Translations under genes and position numbers: made by a program
From: Chalara sp. BL73
Taxonomy: Eukaryota; Ascomycota; Leotiomycetes; Helotiales
Direction: 5' to 3'
NCBI GenBank assembly: GCA_918026815.1
Contig: CAKJVC010000124.1
Location: forward strand, 372,001 to 436,000
DNA length: 64,000 nucleotides
Shown here: positions 36,353-49,370 of the stretch, piece after piece
Layout: each line of letters starts with the position of its first letter
How positions within the stretch are numbered: position 1 is the first letter of the stretch
The notes under the pieces: generated by a model
Told to the model about the DNA's origin: nothing
Databases searched by the model: none
The model's input: only the letters and a program-made list of their open reading frames with translations

Positions 36353-39300
36353 ATGGCAGAGAATGGCTCGCCAGCTACCCCTCCTCCCAGAAAAGCTGAG
36401 GGGGCTGTTCTTACTGGGAAGCAGGAGCATTGTATTTCTACCGCTTCGTGTATTTAAAGATATTTGCTAATGAGGTGGCAGATCTGAAGCGCGAGCTCAT
36501 CTCCCAGCAAGTCAAGTTCGAGATCACGGAACTGAACTCTCCTACCGCGTTACAGAGGTTCGGCGCACCGTTTAGATCAGACCTGGGCGAGGTCAGCCCT
36601 TTGGATTCGGATCTACCGATTCTGCGGTATATATTCGTGCATCATGTTAGAGAGTTTCCGTTTCTGGATAAGGCGAATGAGAAGGAGTTCTGGCAGGACA
36701 AGTTACAAATCGTGAGCCTCACTATGCCCCTATTAATAAGCACGAAAGCTTAACACGGCAAAAGTTCTTAGAATCGTTCGCGAATAAGCATATTTCATCG
36801 TCAGAGGATAGACTGGAGGAAACGAAAAGAAGAAAGCTGTCGTTGAAATGTCAGAAGTTAGTCGAGCTGATGATGGTATCTGGCATACCCACGGCTTCAG
36901 GATATGAAGAACGAATAAGGTTTTCGGAGCTTGAGGTCGTGGATTCTGGCGCCATTGAACATGGGGTTATGAACACGCTGCCGGAGGGGCATTATGTCAA
37001 TGGTTGGGATGTCAATGTCGCAGGTGTGAGGGTCAAATCCGTGAAGAGGACGATTAGGTCCCATAAACATGCGGTATGTCTTAATTTCCAAGAAATTGTG
37101 TATGGATGTGGCTAATATGAAATGGTAGGAATTTATACTGCGAGTCAAGAGGAAAGGAGAGATAGAACACTTCATCGGACGACGATATGGTGATTTCAGT
37201 AGGCTGCACAAGAGGTTACGAACGGAGTTACCTGGGAAAGTTCTCCCAACAATGCCAAGAAAGAATAAACAGAGCTCCACCGCTTCGAATATCGTAAGCG
37301 GAATAACTGGTAAAGATGATGATGCATCATCCATCTCTTCTGTGTCGACGTTGGCGACAGATACGCAAAAGTTGACTGTCAAAGATCACAGACGGTCTGC
37401 ATCAGCATTGTCTCTTGTGTCAAAGGGTTCTCCGCGGTCCTCAATTGATGGGAGATCTATGGATGGTAGACCACATACACCTGCGACCCCTCTTCCAGAG
37501 AATGTTGTTTTGTTTCGAGAAAATCAACGCATATCCTTGAGGGCATTCCTGCGAACACTACTCCAACAACCACAAATTGCTCACACCAAAGCTATTAGAG
37601 ACTTCCTAACGTTAGAAACCATTCTGCCATCAGATGCCGATGTGGAAGATATTTCTCGTCGAAAGGCGATGGATGAGAAGAGAGTCGAGGAGCAGAAGGA
37701 GTTCTATGAAGTCGCACGGAAACGTGCCGCAGAGCTAGATATCTACATGGAGCAATTCCGCCGGGACGTTGTTGAGAGCAACGGGCTCACCAAACTCTTC
37801 GCAGAGATTAAAGAAAAGGAGAAAATCGAAGACTTGACCATACAATACAAAAAGTTCGCGGAGTGGTTACGGATTGAGGTTGCGGCAACAATCTATCATC
37901 TGTTTTTAGCGGAAGATAACTCCCCTGAGCTCTTTGCACAGGCCAAAAGTATTCACTCTATGATTCCATACACCATCGTCAAGAACGCTATTCGATTCGC
38001 AAATCCTGCAGTAGTTATGTCCAAAATTTTAGATATCTTCACAGCTCAGCCTTTCGGGGCAAGGGTCAGTCGAGCTTACCTATCATCAACATTCATTTGC
38101 TAACCTTCACTTTCTAGTCTCTTTTGCAACGAATTTTTGCATTTGCGCTCAATGACGGAATAAGAAACTTTCAAAGATCGATCGACGCCTTGGAGGCCAA
38201 GATTACCGATCCAGTTCTATGCCAAAAGCTCAAGCAATTTATTGAAGGAGACGAAGAACTTAAAGCGGCAATTAGACTTGAGTCAGATAATGACCAGGTA
38301 GATATCATAGTAGCTATTCTTCGATCAGAATCGATCTATCCGCCTTTGGATTCTGAGCAGATAGGCAAGGTTTTTAATGCTTATGTTGCATGGATCAATG
38401 CAGTAGAAAATGTAGACGAGGACATGAAGCAAGGAGCTGAGTTATTCTCATATATGAAGCAGCTTCTGAAGTTGTACACAAGGCAACGAGATAAGGCGAT
38501 GATGCTAGGAATGATTGAGGAGCCTGTAACGTACGTATACGCTACTCTATATGCAAAACAATCACTTACCCGAAATTTAGCCTAAAGCTACTGAAAGACC
38601 TATTTACAATCTTTTACGAGCCTTTAGTCCGTGTATATAAGTCAGCAAATGTCTATGACAGCGTCACAGACTTTGCAGTTTTCATCGATGATATGATATT
38701 AGTTGTCGACAAATGCAGAGAGCAGGATGTCTCTGCTGATCCCAATCAGACCGTCCAAGCTTTCATTGATCTATGTCAGCGGCACGAACACAACTTCTAT
38801 AAATTTGTCCACGAAGTGCACACTCATGACAATGGCCTGTTTACGCAGCTTATGGGCTGGATAGAAGGCATCCTGGAATTCCTCCGCCAAGGACCCAAAG
38901 CCGGCAAGCTTGACATAAACGCCCTCTTTGCCGGTGCTGTTTCAGTTGGTCAACTCGACCAAACCAAAGCCGTCGCCGAAATCGACTCTCTTATCGCCTG
39001 GCAAGAGGCGCGCAAGAAATGGCACCAAGATAAGACTCGCCAGAAAATGGCAGCAGAAGGCGGCTCCTCCACCGGCCTCGAAACTGTACCCGGCGCGCTG
39101 GCTTTCAATAGCAATGATTTTGGCCTCGATGCGGGGGATCTCCAGGAGATGAATTACGATGATGATAGTGAGACCGGTGACGAGAATGAGAGTGACGATG
39201 AGCTGGATCCGATTGCGGCAGAAAGAAAGAGGAGGGCTAGAAGGCAGGACCATTTGAGGAGGAGTGCCGGGGAGCCGGTTAAACCGCCAGTCGAGGAGGT

Positions 39301-39355
39301 GTGGAAGTTGAAAGAGAGCTTTTTAAGCATGTTGAGAATGGTGCTTTCGGAGTAG
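36353..39355 (+). CDS. PX-domain protein with PXB and DUF3818 regions (YPR097W type)
   Basis: Predicted 913 residues, six exons (36353-36431, 36482-36711, 36765-37073, 37129-38064, 38118-38530, 38581-39355), every phase closing. After a short Pro-rich start comes the PXB region (YLKRELISQQVKFEITELN, rejoined by the first splice). The PX domain follows at about residues 170-230, with GRRYGDFSRLHKRL, the phosphoinositide-contacting Arg-Arg-Tyr segment. The rest (RENQRISLRAFLRTLLQQP, FCLxxHEHxFYxFVHEVHTHD-like DUF3818 features) is helical, with an acidic linker near 830 (DDDSETGDENESDDELDP). PX domains bind phosphoinositides on endosomes. The whole arrangement matches the fungal family represented by yeast YPR097W, whose role is not well known. 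Confidence 0.9.
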
Positions 39356-40109
39356 ACATTGAAGTCCTGAATACTTCGGTCTCACGATGGGACGGGTGTT
39401 AGAGGCATAGAGCTGTCGTAGGATAAAACTGAGCTTCAAAGGACCGATTTTAAGAAAGCAAGAGATGGTCAGCAATGAATCTAAGGTCTTGAGAAGAGCC
39501 TAGAATAATGATATATAAATTTATGACGTAAATCTATTGTTTCTCGTTTTCAGCCTTTGCATCCCTGGGCAACCATTCGGCCTATGCTAACTTCGTTGGG
39601 TGGTATATCCTGCGAGGTCTCCACAACAGAATTACCATAAGCTCGCTACCCCTTTTCTAAGCGACGTCCGTGTCAGATGTAAGGCTGCTGCAGGCAGGCA
39701 TTTTCGCAAGCATCATTCCAAAATTCCATATATCTAGAAATGCACCACATGTCGCTGTCCATTACTGCTTATCTCAGTATCGATGCCCTGTGAGCTTGGG
39801 GTTTGGCGCGTTTTTGAAATGATTGCGCTTTGCCAATGTCTAAAACAGCAGCAAGGCGTTGATTCTTCGAAGACACCTCTCCTATTCATAGCCCGAGCTT
39901 TACTCCATTCTGTCCTTACCATCCTCACCCACGTCGCTCCTTCCTTCCAACTTGAGCAGGCCTTCATCTCTATAACACGACACCTCAATCTCGTACTCGT
40001 CTTCAATCCTTTCCTAACACACTTTCGACACTCCATCATCAATTTGCAGACATGACAAGGTAGATATATTATATATTATTTATGATCCAACCGCTGATGC
40101 AGGCTCAGC
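39356..40109. other. Spacer, nothing recognised
   Basis: No supported gene. Immediately upstream of family copy D, 40053-40101 has the look of an intron (GTAGATAT to CTGATGCAG) and may belong to its 5' leader. Confidence 0.4.
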
Positions 40110-41018
40110 ATGAAGAAAGCTAGAGCTTCGATGAGAGTTGATGGCTGGCAGAAGCACCGTAGAGGAACAAGGCGAAACGTAGGTGGAAAGAGATGTACTG
40201 GAATGAAACATGAGGTGTTGAAGGAAGGCGGCAAAGGTAATTTGACCATTACTTTCCGAACTGAGACTAATTTTTGATCATCTTCAGAGATCATAGTTAT
40301 TGACAGCGATAGTGAAAATGAGGCTAGCCAGCTATCTGCTGCTGTCCCTGAAGTCAAGGAGAAGAAGAACTACATGGTCCAGAGCGCCAGTGCAGTTCAT
40401 CTAGCTCTTACTCGCCTAGCCCATCTTCGCTCTCTTCGGGTGCCAAAACCGCCCGCCTCAGGATCCCCTAGTTCTCGCACGTCACTACGCTTCCACCCGA
40501 GATTCATCTCATCATCTTCAAATGCCTTGGCCCGGTTGCTTCAACCTGCCTCGGCCTCACCTGCAAGAAGTTCTATCCTATCCATCGGAAGCTACACGGC
40601 AGCGTCCTACTCGACACTTTCGACTATAAAAATGGCCAAGTTCTTCGTTATCCACGTGATGTGACGTTCTCAATTTTCCGCGCACACAACTATCCATTCA
40701 TCGCCGGTCCAGATATCTGCCCGCTGTTCACACTCTTAGTTGAGTGGATGAGCCCATATTGGAAGCTTGTGGAATACCTCTTCGGATTGGAAGAGGGGAA
40801 CCAAAGGCCACGTACCGGAAGTGATGTCGTGTTTATTCCCATCAAGACCTATGAAGCATGGACGAAGAAATGCGGCGAGGAGCCACATATACAAGAGCGA
40901 GTTATTGATTGCCGCGTCTAAGACGACGGCATTTGGTGTTATGAAGAGGAGCTTGATGAGGAGCTAGATGAGGAATCTGATGGTGAAGAGGGTGGCGATG
41001 AAGATGTTGGGTTTTAAA
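40110..41018 (+). pseudogene. F-box-like family copy D, with two nonsense codons and a frame break
   Basis: Exon 1 (40110-40236) encodes a basic leader (KKARASMRVDGWQKHRRG) and splices in phase 1 to exon 2 (from 40288), which begins EIIVIDSDSENEASQ, a strong match to the SUMO-interacting pattern. Near 40385-40400 the frame slips by one; the next frame gives a Ser-rich stretch, a TAG at 40469-40471, then TTLPPEIHLIIFKCL and the hallmark STCLGLTCKKFYPIHRKLHG, followed by a Trp-rich C-terminal half (LLVEWMSPYWKLVEYLFG). A TAA at 40919-40921 ends it, yet the same frame continues as an acidic tail (YEEELDEELDEESDGEEGG) to TAA at 41016. Both stops could come from CAG and CAA by one C-to-T change. 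Clearly a recently inactivated member. Confidence 0.7.
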
Positions 41019-41214
41019 CGGCTTCACGTATCTGCAATCTTCATCGACGCAAGACAGTTGAGCAAACTTCATCTCAAAAACCTTCTATGGGCGGCGCCCG
41101 CGAGGTATTATGATTACCATATACAAATCTAGCATATACAATTCAATGCGTTGACTTTTTTCTTATGCAAAGTTCGCCAAAATCAATATCACATATTCGC
41201 CCGTCATCAAATCA

Positions 41215-43886
41215 TCAAAAATGCCTTTCCCTCCTGACCCTCCAGTCTTCATCGATTCCCAACCGGCCGCCTTCCAGAACGCCCAACGTATACCGCCCCT
41301 CCCTTTCCCTGATCACCTCATTCCTCTCTTTCGTCCCCAACTCACTTAGCCTTTCAAAGCCCTCCATAAAGGCCCCTCCGGCAAGGTACATCCCAACGCC
41401 GGCAACCGTGTCCGGCTCCCTCGGCAGCTTGCCCACCCCTCGCCTAAACACAAGAGCAAGGATGCAAAGAATCATGACCCCCAAAAAGGACATCGAGATA
41501 TACGTGCAATACGTATACGCCTTCTTGGTCATGGCGGGGCTAAACGAGATATTAGCGAGGAAGATGGGCAGGAACTCGCTCAGCACGGTGCTCAGCGCGA
41601 CCAGCGCCAGCAGCCAATCCCTCCTGTACAGCGAGGCGAAGAAGGCCGAGAAGGCGCTCGCGGACACCGGCACCAGCAGCGCCTCGTCCGCGGCCGCGTC
41701 CCCTCGCAAGAGCCGCTGGAGCGGCTCCGACCTCCGCAGGTCCTGGTCGATGCTCGACCACATGAGGTTCAGGAGGACCCCGAGCGCGGCCATCATGAAG
41801 CGCACGCCGAAGCCCATGCTGCTCATGAAGTGGTCGAAGCCCGTTTCTATCTTGGAGAAGTGGTAGTATGTTATCAGCACGAACAGGCCGGAGGATAGGA
41901 CAAAGACCAGGATGGACAGGAACTTGGCCTTGATCTGGTGGAGGAGGGTCGGCTTGTCGTCGATCGCGTGCGTGTGGGGGATTTTGTGGTATGCGGGAGG
42001 GGAGAGCGGCGGCGAGAGCGAGAGAGAGATGTTGGGGTTGTGCACGAGGTGGTACTGTCCTCTTTTCCCAAGGTTGACTACGGAGGCGAACCCGGCTTCC
42101 ATGTCCGGGTCGGCGGGGATGATGCCGTAGGATTGCCTCCCGTCATAGCTTGTGAAGTCTCCGAGCTTGTAGCGCTTTCCGGCCAGTATCTCTTTGAGCT
42201 GCTTATTGCTCGCTCTGCTGTCTATATCCCCCAGGCTACTCAAGAGAGGCGAGTTCGCGAGCAGGACCGCGTGGCCGGCGATGCTGAGTGGCTCCGAGTA
42301 AACGCCTGATTTGCGAAAGAACTGGAAGATGATCATGAGCACGAGCAGGATGGCGACGAATGCCAGCATTCCCTCAATTATCCTCGCGAGGAGAGGATAG
42401 ATCCCCCATGCCGCACGACATGGCGCCATGTTCGGTCCGCATTTTCCACTTAAACTAACAAACAACGCCTCCGAACTTAGAGGTGTTAGGGCAAGGATGG
42501 TGACGGAGATTAGCGACGACCAGAAGACGAAAAAGTGCCCACGACATAAGGATTTGAACGGAGTAGTGATCATCAAAGAAGTAGTGTAGTCGAGGCATAT
42601 CGAATATTCGGCGAGCGCACCCCCTTCTTTGTGGAGTTGGTGAAAAGGCTCCATCTCTCTGATCGTGCTGTCTACGATACGGAAGGGAATCATGAAGAGA
42701 ACGGCGACGACCAGTGGAATGAAGGAGACCATGATGTATTGGCTACGTGTGATCTGAGGCGCGAGGACGGAGGTTCCGTCTGCGTATTGATAGTAGGTGC
42801 CGGTTGAGTTGACTATGGTTGCTGAAGGGCGGCGGGCTGACGTGGAAGTTGCAGTTGGTTCGGTTTCTAGATATCCGCCAGTAGGAGGCACGCCAGGTAC
42901 CGGAGAATGAGAAATACTGGGAGATTGCACGAATACCTTCCCGTTGGAAGTGAATGTTACTGGAGATGGACGTTGACCTAGTGGGAGGGTAGTGGTCTCG
43001 CCGCCAATGAAATATACATCTGCTGTATGAAGGGGGTTGTGTCCACCTGTTGGTCCAGTTTGTGATAAATATCCGGTTTGTGGAGCAACACCAGCCGGAG
43101 CAGAAGCCGGACTGTCTGGGCTTACGTCTGTTGGGAAATTTGCTGGATTTGTAGGTACGGCTGGATTGTTAACTGGCTCTTTGACATTCGCGTTTTGAGG
43201 CACTGTTGGCACCGGCACAGCAGGCACCGGAGTGGATGAAACGCAGTCTGGTGAAGGGTCATCGCCTAAACAGAGGTAACCTGATGCAGGCGGAGGCGGT
43301 CGAGGCACTTGAGGGGTACAATCCTCAGTAGGAACGTCCCCCAAACAGAGATATCCTCCTTTTGGCGCACCCGTTTCGGGCGCCTCGTTGCCTGAAGTAG
43401 ATACTGTTGGCACGGTTGGAGATGGAAGAAGCGGAGTGGGAGTGGGAGTGACTGGAATTATTAGCTTTGCTCATTATAAATGGAGATAGATTAGTGTATC
43501 ATGCGGAATATCTGTTTACCATACGTTCATGAGAGCACGACTACAGATGATAGACAAATATTCCATATAATATAGAAGATTTCCAACTTACAGCTCTGAA
43601 TTGGCTCAATGCTTGTAATGACCTCCGCAACCTGTCGTCTCCTGGCACCATTGCCAATTTTAATATCAACAGTGCTATTCAAGAACTCATCCAATGTCCC
43701 TCCAACCCCAACATGGGCAGGTATAACATAGCAGGCATACTCCAGAAGCCCGATCAAAACAAGCGTAAGAAACAGAAGCGTAAATAGCACCGGCAGCCTT
43801 GTCGCAAAAGGCTTATAATATCTACCTGGATGTCCCCATGTATGTCTCTCAGTTGCTGCGAACGCTGAAGACCTTTTTTCACCCAT
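41215..43886 (-). CDS. Large DUF3433 multi-pass membrane protein
   Basis: Predicted 843 residues, two exons (43886-43592, 43451-41215). Exon 1 has a hydrophobic helix (LPVLFTLLFLTLVLIGLLEY). Exon 2 starts with a Pro/Thr/Ser-rich part holding degenerate repeats of the type GYLCLGDxPxxDC, then two DUF3433 modules, each a set of helices with long loops: the first around FIPLVVAVLFMIPFRIVD and REMEPFHQLHKEGG, the second around FLSILVFVLSSGLFVLITYY and MMAALGVLLNLMWSSIDQDL. At least eight membrane helices are visible. The family is fungal and often large; the Neurospora Spray protein is a known member, linked to calcium handling and hyphal branching. Function here is inferred only at family level. 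The 3' third is markedly GC-rich compared with its surroundings. Confidence 0.85.
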
Positions 43887-44498
43887 GTTGTATTCGTAGA
43901 TCCCACTGCACTCTCAAACTAAAAGTATCCTGGAGCCATTCTCGATATATACTCCCACAAGGAGGAGCAGCACACGGTAGTTGCTATGACAAGACATGGC
44001 TGGATCTAGAGCGAGGCAGCCAGAGGGGGCTAATGATTGCCCCTAAGCCAACCGAGCCAATTGCATGCTGAATTTGCCGAGGATGCGGAATGCTCCAGCA
44101 ACATGCGTGCCTATGTTTTCAGCCTTATGCCAAGACGACAGCCACTTGGGCTGAGCATACATCCAGATGCGGAAACACAGGAAGCATGGAGAACTTTATC
44201 TGGCTCACAAGATATCACTTGATATTCTACAAACTTAGATATCAATCTAAACAAAGTTGGAGAACCTCCACCATTGGATGAAGGGTTCAAGCTGTGAAGC
44301 GTGAGAAAGTCACCTAGGGCGTTAAAGATCAATGGACTGTTCATAAAAACTATGCCTACAGATTATGAGCTAAGACTTTTACACGACAGAATTATCCCAA
44401 GCATATCTGAGCAAAAAAGCCAATTCCATTCCTATTCCATGGCATAACGCATAGCTATATACCGATCCGCACTGGGCAATCGAAAGTCTTTAGACACT
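43887..44498. other. Spacer between two minus-strand genes
   Basis: No supported gene; probable promoter of the DUF3433 gene. Confidence 0.5.
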
Positions 44499-45336
44499 CT
44501 ACTTCTCGTCCACAAACTTGGTGTCCTTGGTACTTGGGGGGAAGTCAACCTGTTCAATAAATTAGCGCTATTGTTAGGGAGGGTCGATTTTATGAACTAA
44601 GAGCTCGAAGCATGTCTGAAGAGCCGAAGAACTTAAATCGCAATATACAGAAGTAGTCTCAGATCTCGGGACCGCTCTCGAGCTCTCAGCTCTTACAACA
44701 AAAGAAGGTAACTTTTAGAGCACAAAATTTGCTTACTTCCTTGCTGGCAGTGTCCCAATCATTTAAATATCCAACGCCTGCGCTCAAATAGGTGGCAAAG
44801 CCAAGCCATCCGAGATATGGAGCCAGAGCCCAAGCAGAAACTGAGTCAACTTGTCCCCAGATGTAGGTCAAGTATCCGGTAACACCAGTGAGAGCGACAA
44901 TATCGACAGTTGCCTCAATTGGCCGTTTCGCCCAGAAAAATAGTGGCATCCAGATCAAATTTAGACCAAGTTGAATACTATATAGGGTTGCCCCTTGCCT
45001 CGTGAGGAGGTGTGACTCAAGGGAGGCAGTTGGCGCCAGTCCGACAGAGTATGCCCGGTATGCAGAGTATCCCATCAAGCCATAAAGAACTGTCCATGCC
45101 GGACCAAAGACCTGTGGAGGTGGGCGGTAAGGTGGTTGCTTCAGCGCTAGGTATGTTTTTTGGGTTTGCTTTGCTGGAGAATATTAGTTCATATCTTAGA
45201 GAAGACAAAGAGATTGTTCCTCACGCTGAACAGCAAAACCCACTGCAGTTCCAAGGGCGATAGGGAAGAGTATGGATGCTGCTGGGTTGGCGAAAATGGT
45301 TGCCGGCAGCGTAAGACTTGGAATGAACGTGGTCAT
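44499..45336 (-). CDS. tspO: TspO/MBR family outer mitochondrial membrane protein
   Basis: Predicted 199 residues, three exons (45336-45225, 45173-44737, 44549-44499), phases close. The start gives MTTFIPSLTLPATIFANPAAS. The family signature is rebuilt by splicing: LKQPPYRPPPQVFGPAWTVLYGLMGYS, then the second-half features GLNLIWMPLFFWAKR and WALAPYLGWLGFATYLS before LND. Five membrane helices are expected. TspO (peripheral benzodiazepine receptor) proteins bind porphyrins and sterols; in fungi the role is poorly known. The last exon adds a short acidic/basic tail (FPPSTKDTKFVDEK) outside the membrane. Length is typical. Confidence 0.93.
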
Positions 45337-46511
45337 GACTGCCGTTCTAAAGATTAGATGTTAGCTAATTATTTATGAGTGAAATACTATATTTATCGTG
45401 TTCAAGCAATGTCATATTATATTTCAAGCTCTCCTGGTGAAGCTTCATCTTGAGCTTGATCTCAATGACGTAAGTAATGGTAAGGATAACTTTCACGCCA
45501 TCTCGAGACAATGCTTGGAAGTAGTGAGGGAAGCGTCGATAGAAAACATGGGGGATATACTTTCCAGAATGTTGGCAACTTTCTTGAGGTGATTGGTATT
45601 TTTCCAAGGTGTGTTTACTTGTTGGTGTTGGAAAGGAAGAGGAAGATAGGAATGATGTAAACCAGCCGGTTGCAGCTGCAGCTTCCCTAGTCCTTGTGTG
45701 CCTGCCCTGTTATAGGTCCCTGCCAAGCTTTGGCTATGATGGACCAATCTAGTCTTGACTATTAATATCCCCTGCGCATCTTTATTTCTAAACTGACCTC
45801 AATGCTTATTTCTTGCACACCTCCTTCTCCCCGCACGGCGTGATACACCATCAACCAATGAGAGGTCCCTATCCCCTAAACGTGACTAAGCACGCCAAGT
45901 ACGCTAACCACCCCCCCGATTCGGCCTTGTCTCTGGTGGATCTCCTTGAACCTCAAGTCGTGAAATCAACAACTCTCCAAACATCCGAGTTTGGCGACCA
46001 TTGCTCAATATCTGGGCCCATATATTATCAATTGTTCGTCACATCTTTTCTACCTTCAACTCATCTTTCCCTGAAACTCTTTTCAATGGTCGTTTTTTCA
46101 AAGTTGTTTAGATCAACCAGTTTGCTAGCCCGTTGAGAGGCGCTGCTTGTCTTATGCCATAAATACCTGCCTATGCTTTCTACCTCAATTTTTTCTACCT
46201 TCTCCCTCTCTTCAGATCCCCCAAACAGCAAGCTTCAGACTCGCAAAACTATTGGAACACACCTTCTGACAGCAATCATGGTATCAAACAGCAGTAGTTC
46301 TATCGTTGTCCCCTTCGACGGCGGCTGGCAATCAATTCCGGCAGATATCACCTAGCTTGGCCTCACGCCAACAAACTCTGCCTCCTCTGTCTCTTAGTTA
46401 GCACAATACGGCCCGTCGTCGCACCCGAATATATTCATACCCCGATCTTGCAACGACATCGATATTAGGATTTCGAGAACGGTACACAACTCGAACGAAA
46501 GCTGCGTCGCG
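45337..46511. other. Divergent intergenic region (tspO and Ars2)
   Basis: No supported gene. Pyrimidine-rich stretches near 46190-46210 and 46380-46400 precede the Ars2 start. Confidence 0.5.
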
Positions 46512-49370
46512 ATGGACGGATACAGAGACGTGCCCCTAGCTCGGTCGCCGCCTGAAAGAACAAGTTGGGGTGGGCGAGACGAAGGCATCCCAAGCTATAG
46601 AGAAAGAGGCGATAGAAATGATCGGATTATACCTGACCGTGGAGATGACTTCTATCGTGGTCGGTCGCCAGGTATGTTGTGTTGTGCTTCTTGCTAATGT
46701 ATATGCATCTTATTCGCGCGTTCTTCGCATATACTTTATTTTGAAAGCGATTAGCTCGAATCAATTGAACATGGGATTTCTTTCAACCTCGCCCCATGCT
46801 TACTTACTTCTCCCAGGAACTGATAGACGTCGTCCTCGAGAAGGCCGCGATCGATCACGGTCACCAATGGTTGATCGTTACGAGCCCAGTGGCCGATCAA
46901 CTCGAGATGATTATGATAGAGCCAGAGAACGAGAGCGCCGTCGACCATCGCCAGGACCTGCAAATATTGACCGATACATCCCTGGACAAGACTCTGGCAA
47001 GCCTGTAATCACTACCAATCCAGTGCCTAATCCATTAGGGATCGACTTCCAGGTTGGATTTTCATATTTTAGTGAGTGGTGGCGAGCAGAGGAGCAGGTC
47101 AAGGAGGATCGTGAACTCGCAAGATCTGGCAAACGCAAACCAATCCGTGGACCTGAAACCCAGGAGGAACGCGATCGAGAAAAGGCCAAAATCCAAGTTG
47201 CATACGATACATATAAGGAGGAGTTGCAAGCTAAGATGGCACGAAAGTTTGTCGCCGAACACAAAACTGAACAATGGTTTATGGAGAAGTACATTCCCGA
47301 AGTCAGAGATCCCATACAGAAGCAATTAATTGAGTTCCGTCGGGGCAACTATGCACAATGGGAGCAGGATCTCGAAGCTGGAACATTCGACGAGTTCTCT
47401 TTGGAGGGTATTCCAAAGAATGAGAGCAATGGGGCCGGTGGTGTTATTGAGAAGGAAGAGGGTGAAACATCCGGACCCAATGAGGTTCTTGGTGTAGGCG
47501 ACTTGGTGCCATCTCGAGGAAGTGATATCAAAGATGAGAATGCCTTCCAGCCTACACTTCTCATCAAGACGATCGCGCCTTCAGTTAACCGCCAGAATCT
47601 CGAAGCATTTTGTAAAGAGCATCTTGGCGAGGGCGAGGGTGGCTTCAGATGGTTAAGTCTGAGTGATCCTAATCCCAGTAAGAGATACCATAGAATAGGC
47701 TGGGTTATGTTGCATCCTGCCCCTGATACGAAGTTGTTTTCTGAACGCCCTGATCTCAAGGATGAAGACGGAAGTGATTTAGCTCCACCTGTTCCTCAAA
47801 GCACGGCAGATAGAGCGCTTGAAGCCATCAATGGAAAGACTGTCAAAGATGAAGTCCGTGGTGACTTCACTTGCCATGTTGGTATACATGGACCACCAAC
47901 AGCGCCACGCAAGAAGGCGCTCTGGGATCTATTTTCTGCTCCTGAGAGAATTGAGAAAGACCTCATATTAGCACAGCGCCTGGTGCAGAAGTTTGAGGAA
48001 CAATTTGATGAGTCGGAGTTCAACGCTGTTCTTAAGATAGAAGAAAGAGTTGAGGAGCTCAAAAATCAAGGACGCCTAGTACCTCCCGTCACAGCTGCCG
48101 TTCCCAAGAAGGAGAAGCCATCTACACCCAAATTTGACGAGGCAATGGATGAGGGGGAAGAGATCGAGGAGGAAGAGGAAGAGGGGGCCGTAGATGATGA
48201 AGTTGATGACGAGGATTTACTTGTCAAGAAAAAGCAACTTGATCTTATGGTTGAATATCTACGACGTGTATTCAGCTTCTGTTTCTTTTGTGTCTTTGAG
48301 AGCGATTCTGTCCATGAGCTGAACCGCAAATGTGCAGGAGGGCATCTTCGCCGCCCACGCAACACCGTGACAACCGCTGGCAAAAATGCAGCACGAGCTA
48401 GTGCCTTAGGTCAACCATTCCCAGGCAAGAAGCGCAACGATGCTTCCGACGACGTTGAAATGTCCGGACAATCTCCTGATGGGGAGCGCAAGTTCCAGCG
48501 GAACAATAATACATCTAAAGCTGATCAGCAACTTCAGCGGGCTTTTAATTGGGTCAAGACATTCGAAGAGAAAGTTCTTTTAATTCTCGAGCCCGAGAAT
48601 GCTGATGTGAGAAAGCTTGGTGGCGAACCTACAGATGAAGCTATTCAACGAGAATTAAGCAAGTTCGTTAAACAAGAGGATGAGCATAAATTTCGATGTC
48701 GAGTGCCTGATTGCCAAAAGTTATTTAAGGAGGAGCATTTTTGGAAAAAGCATGTCGAGAAGCGGCATCCTGAGTGGTTACAAGCATTAAAGACTAGCGT
48801 AAGCAAACCAAGGACCTTTGATTTTGACGGCGCTAATGACTGTAGTTTGATCTGGTCAACACCTATGTCATGGACCCTGCTCACATTGCTCCATCAAGGT
48901 CCGACGCAAATAGTAACGGACATTTCACACCGGCTCATGGTCACATGCCAGCGGGTACTCCTCGCGGCTTTAACCTTGCAAGTCTTGCTATGAACGGAAT
49001 AGCAGCTGGGGCATTTGGATTGCCACCTTTCTTCAACCCTCAGGGCGTACAATCTCCATTCTCACCTATTGGCGACCGTGGAGTAGGGGCCATACGCAGA
49101 GGTGGTAGACAGTACCAAAATAATGTTCGTACCGGACCGTATGATCGACCTGGACAGCAATCAAGACAGCAGCGTTGGAATGATAACTCTGGACGGCTCA
49201 GTCCACCAGGGGGGCGTCCTCGAAATGGTGCTAATGGAGGTGGAAGATGGGATGGAGCGGCTGCTGGTGGTGCAGTAGCTCCTAGAGAAGCCGTACAAGG
49301 CAGAAGTTTAAAGTCTTATGAAGACTTGGATGCTGTCGAGGGTGCTGGCTCTGGTGAGTTGAACTATTAG
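46512..49370 (+). CDS. ARS2: Ars2/Serrate homologue, nuclear RNA-processing factor
   Basis: Predicted 888 residues, three exons (46512-46671, 46817-48798, 48846-49370), phases close. The N-terminus is RS/RE/RD-rich (RRRPREGRDRSRSP), followed by the DUF3546 helical region (WWRAEEQVKEDRELARSG). An RRM-like core includes VEYLRRVFSFCFFCVFES. Near the end is one C2H2 finger, FRCRVPDCQKLF with KHVEKRHPEW, typical of Ars2. The last exon is Gly/Asn-rich with RGG-like repeats (GAIRRGGRQYQNN). Ars2 bridges the cap-binding complex to RNA processing and decay in animals and plants; the fission yeast Pir2 serves RNA surveillance. The acidic block DEGEEIEEEEEEGAVDDE lies mid-protein. The last intron was placed to keep FDLVNTYVMDPAHIAPS in frame. 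Confidence 0.93.

Noticed and set aside
40374..40664. Ser/Ala-rich frame inside copy D, first taken as a separate protein
   Set aside because: The next frame over the same DNA carries the F-box-like hallmark, so this is the shadow after the frame slip.
41165..41866. 233-codon plus-strand frame
   Set aside because: Antisense to the DUF3433 gene in its GC-rich end, where all frames tend to be open.
46570..46816. Long plus-strand reading frame running into the Ars2 exon from upstream
   Set aside because: The interval 46672-46816 has a clear GTATGT donor and CCCAG acceptor; reading through would put hydrophobic noise in an RS-rich region.
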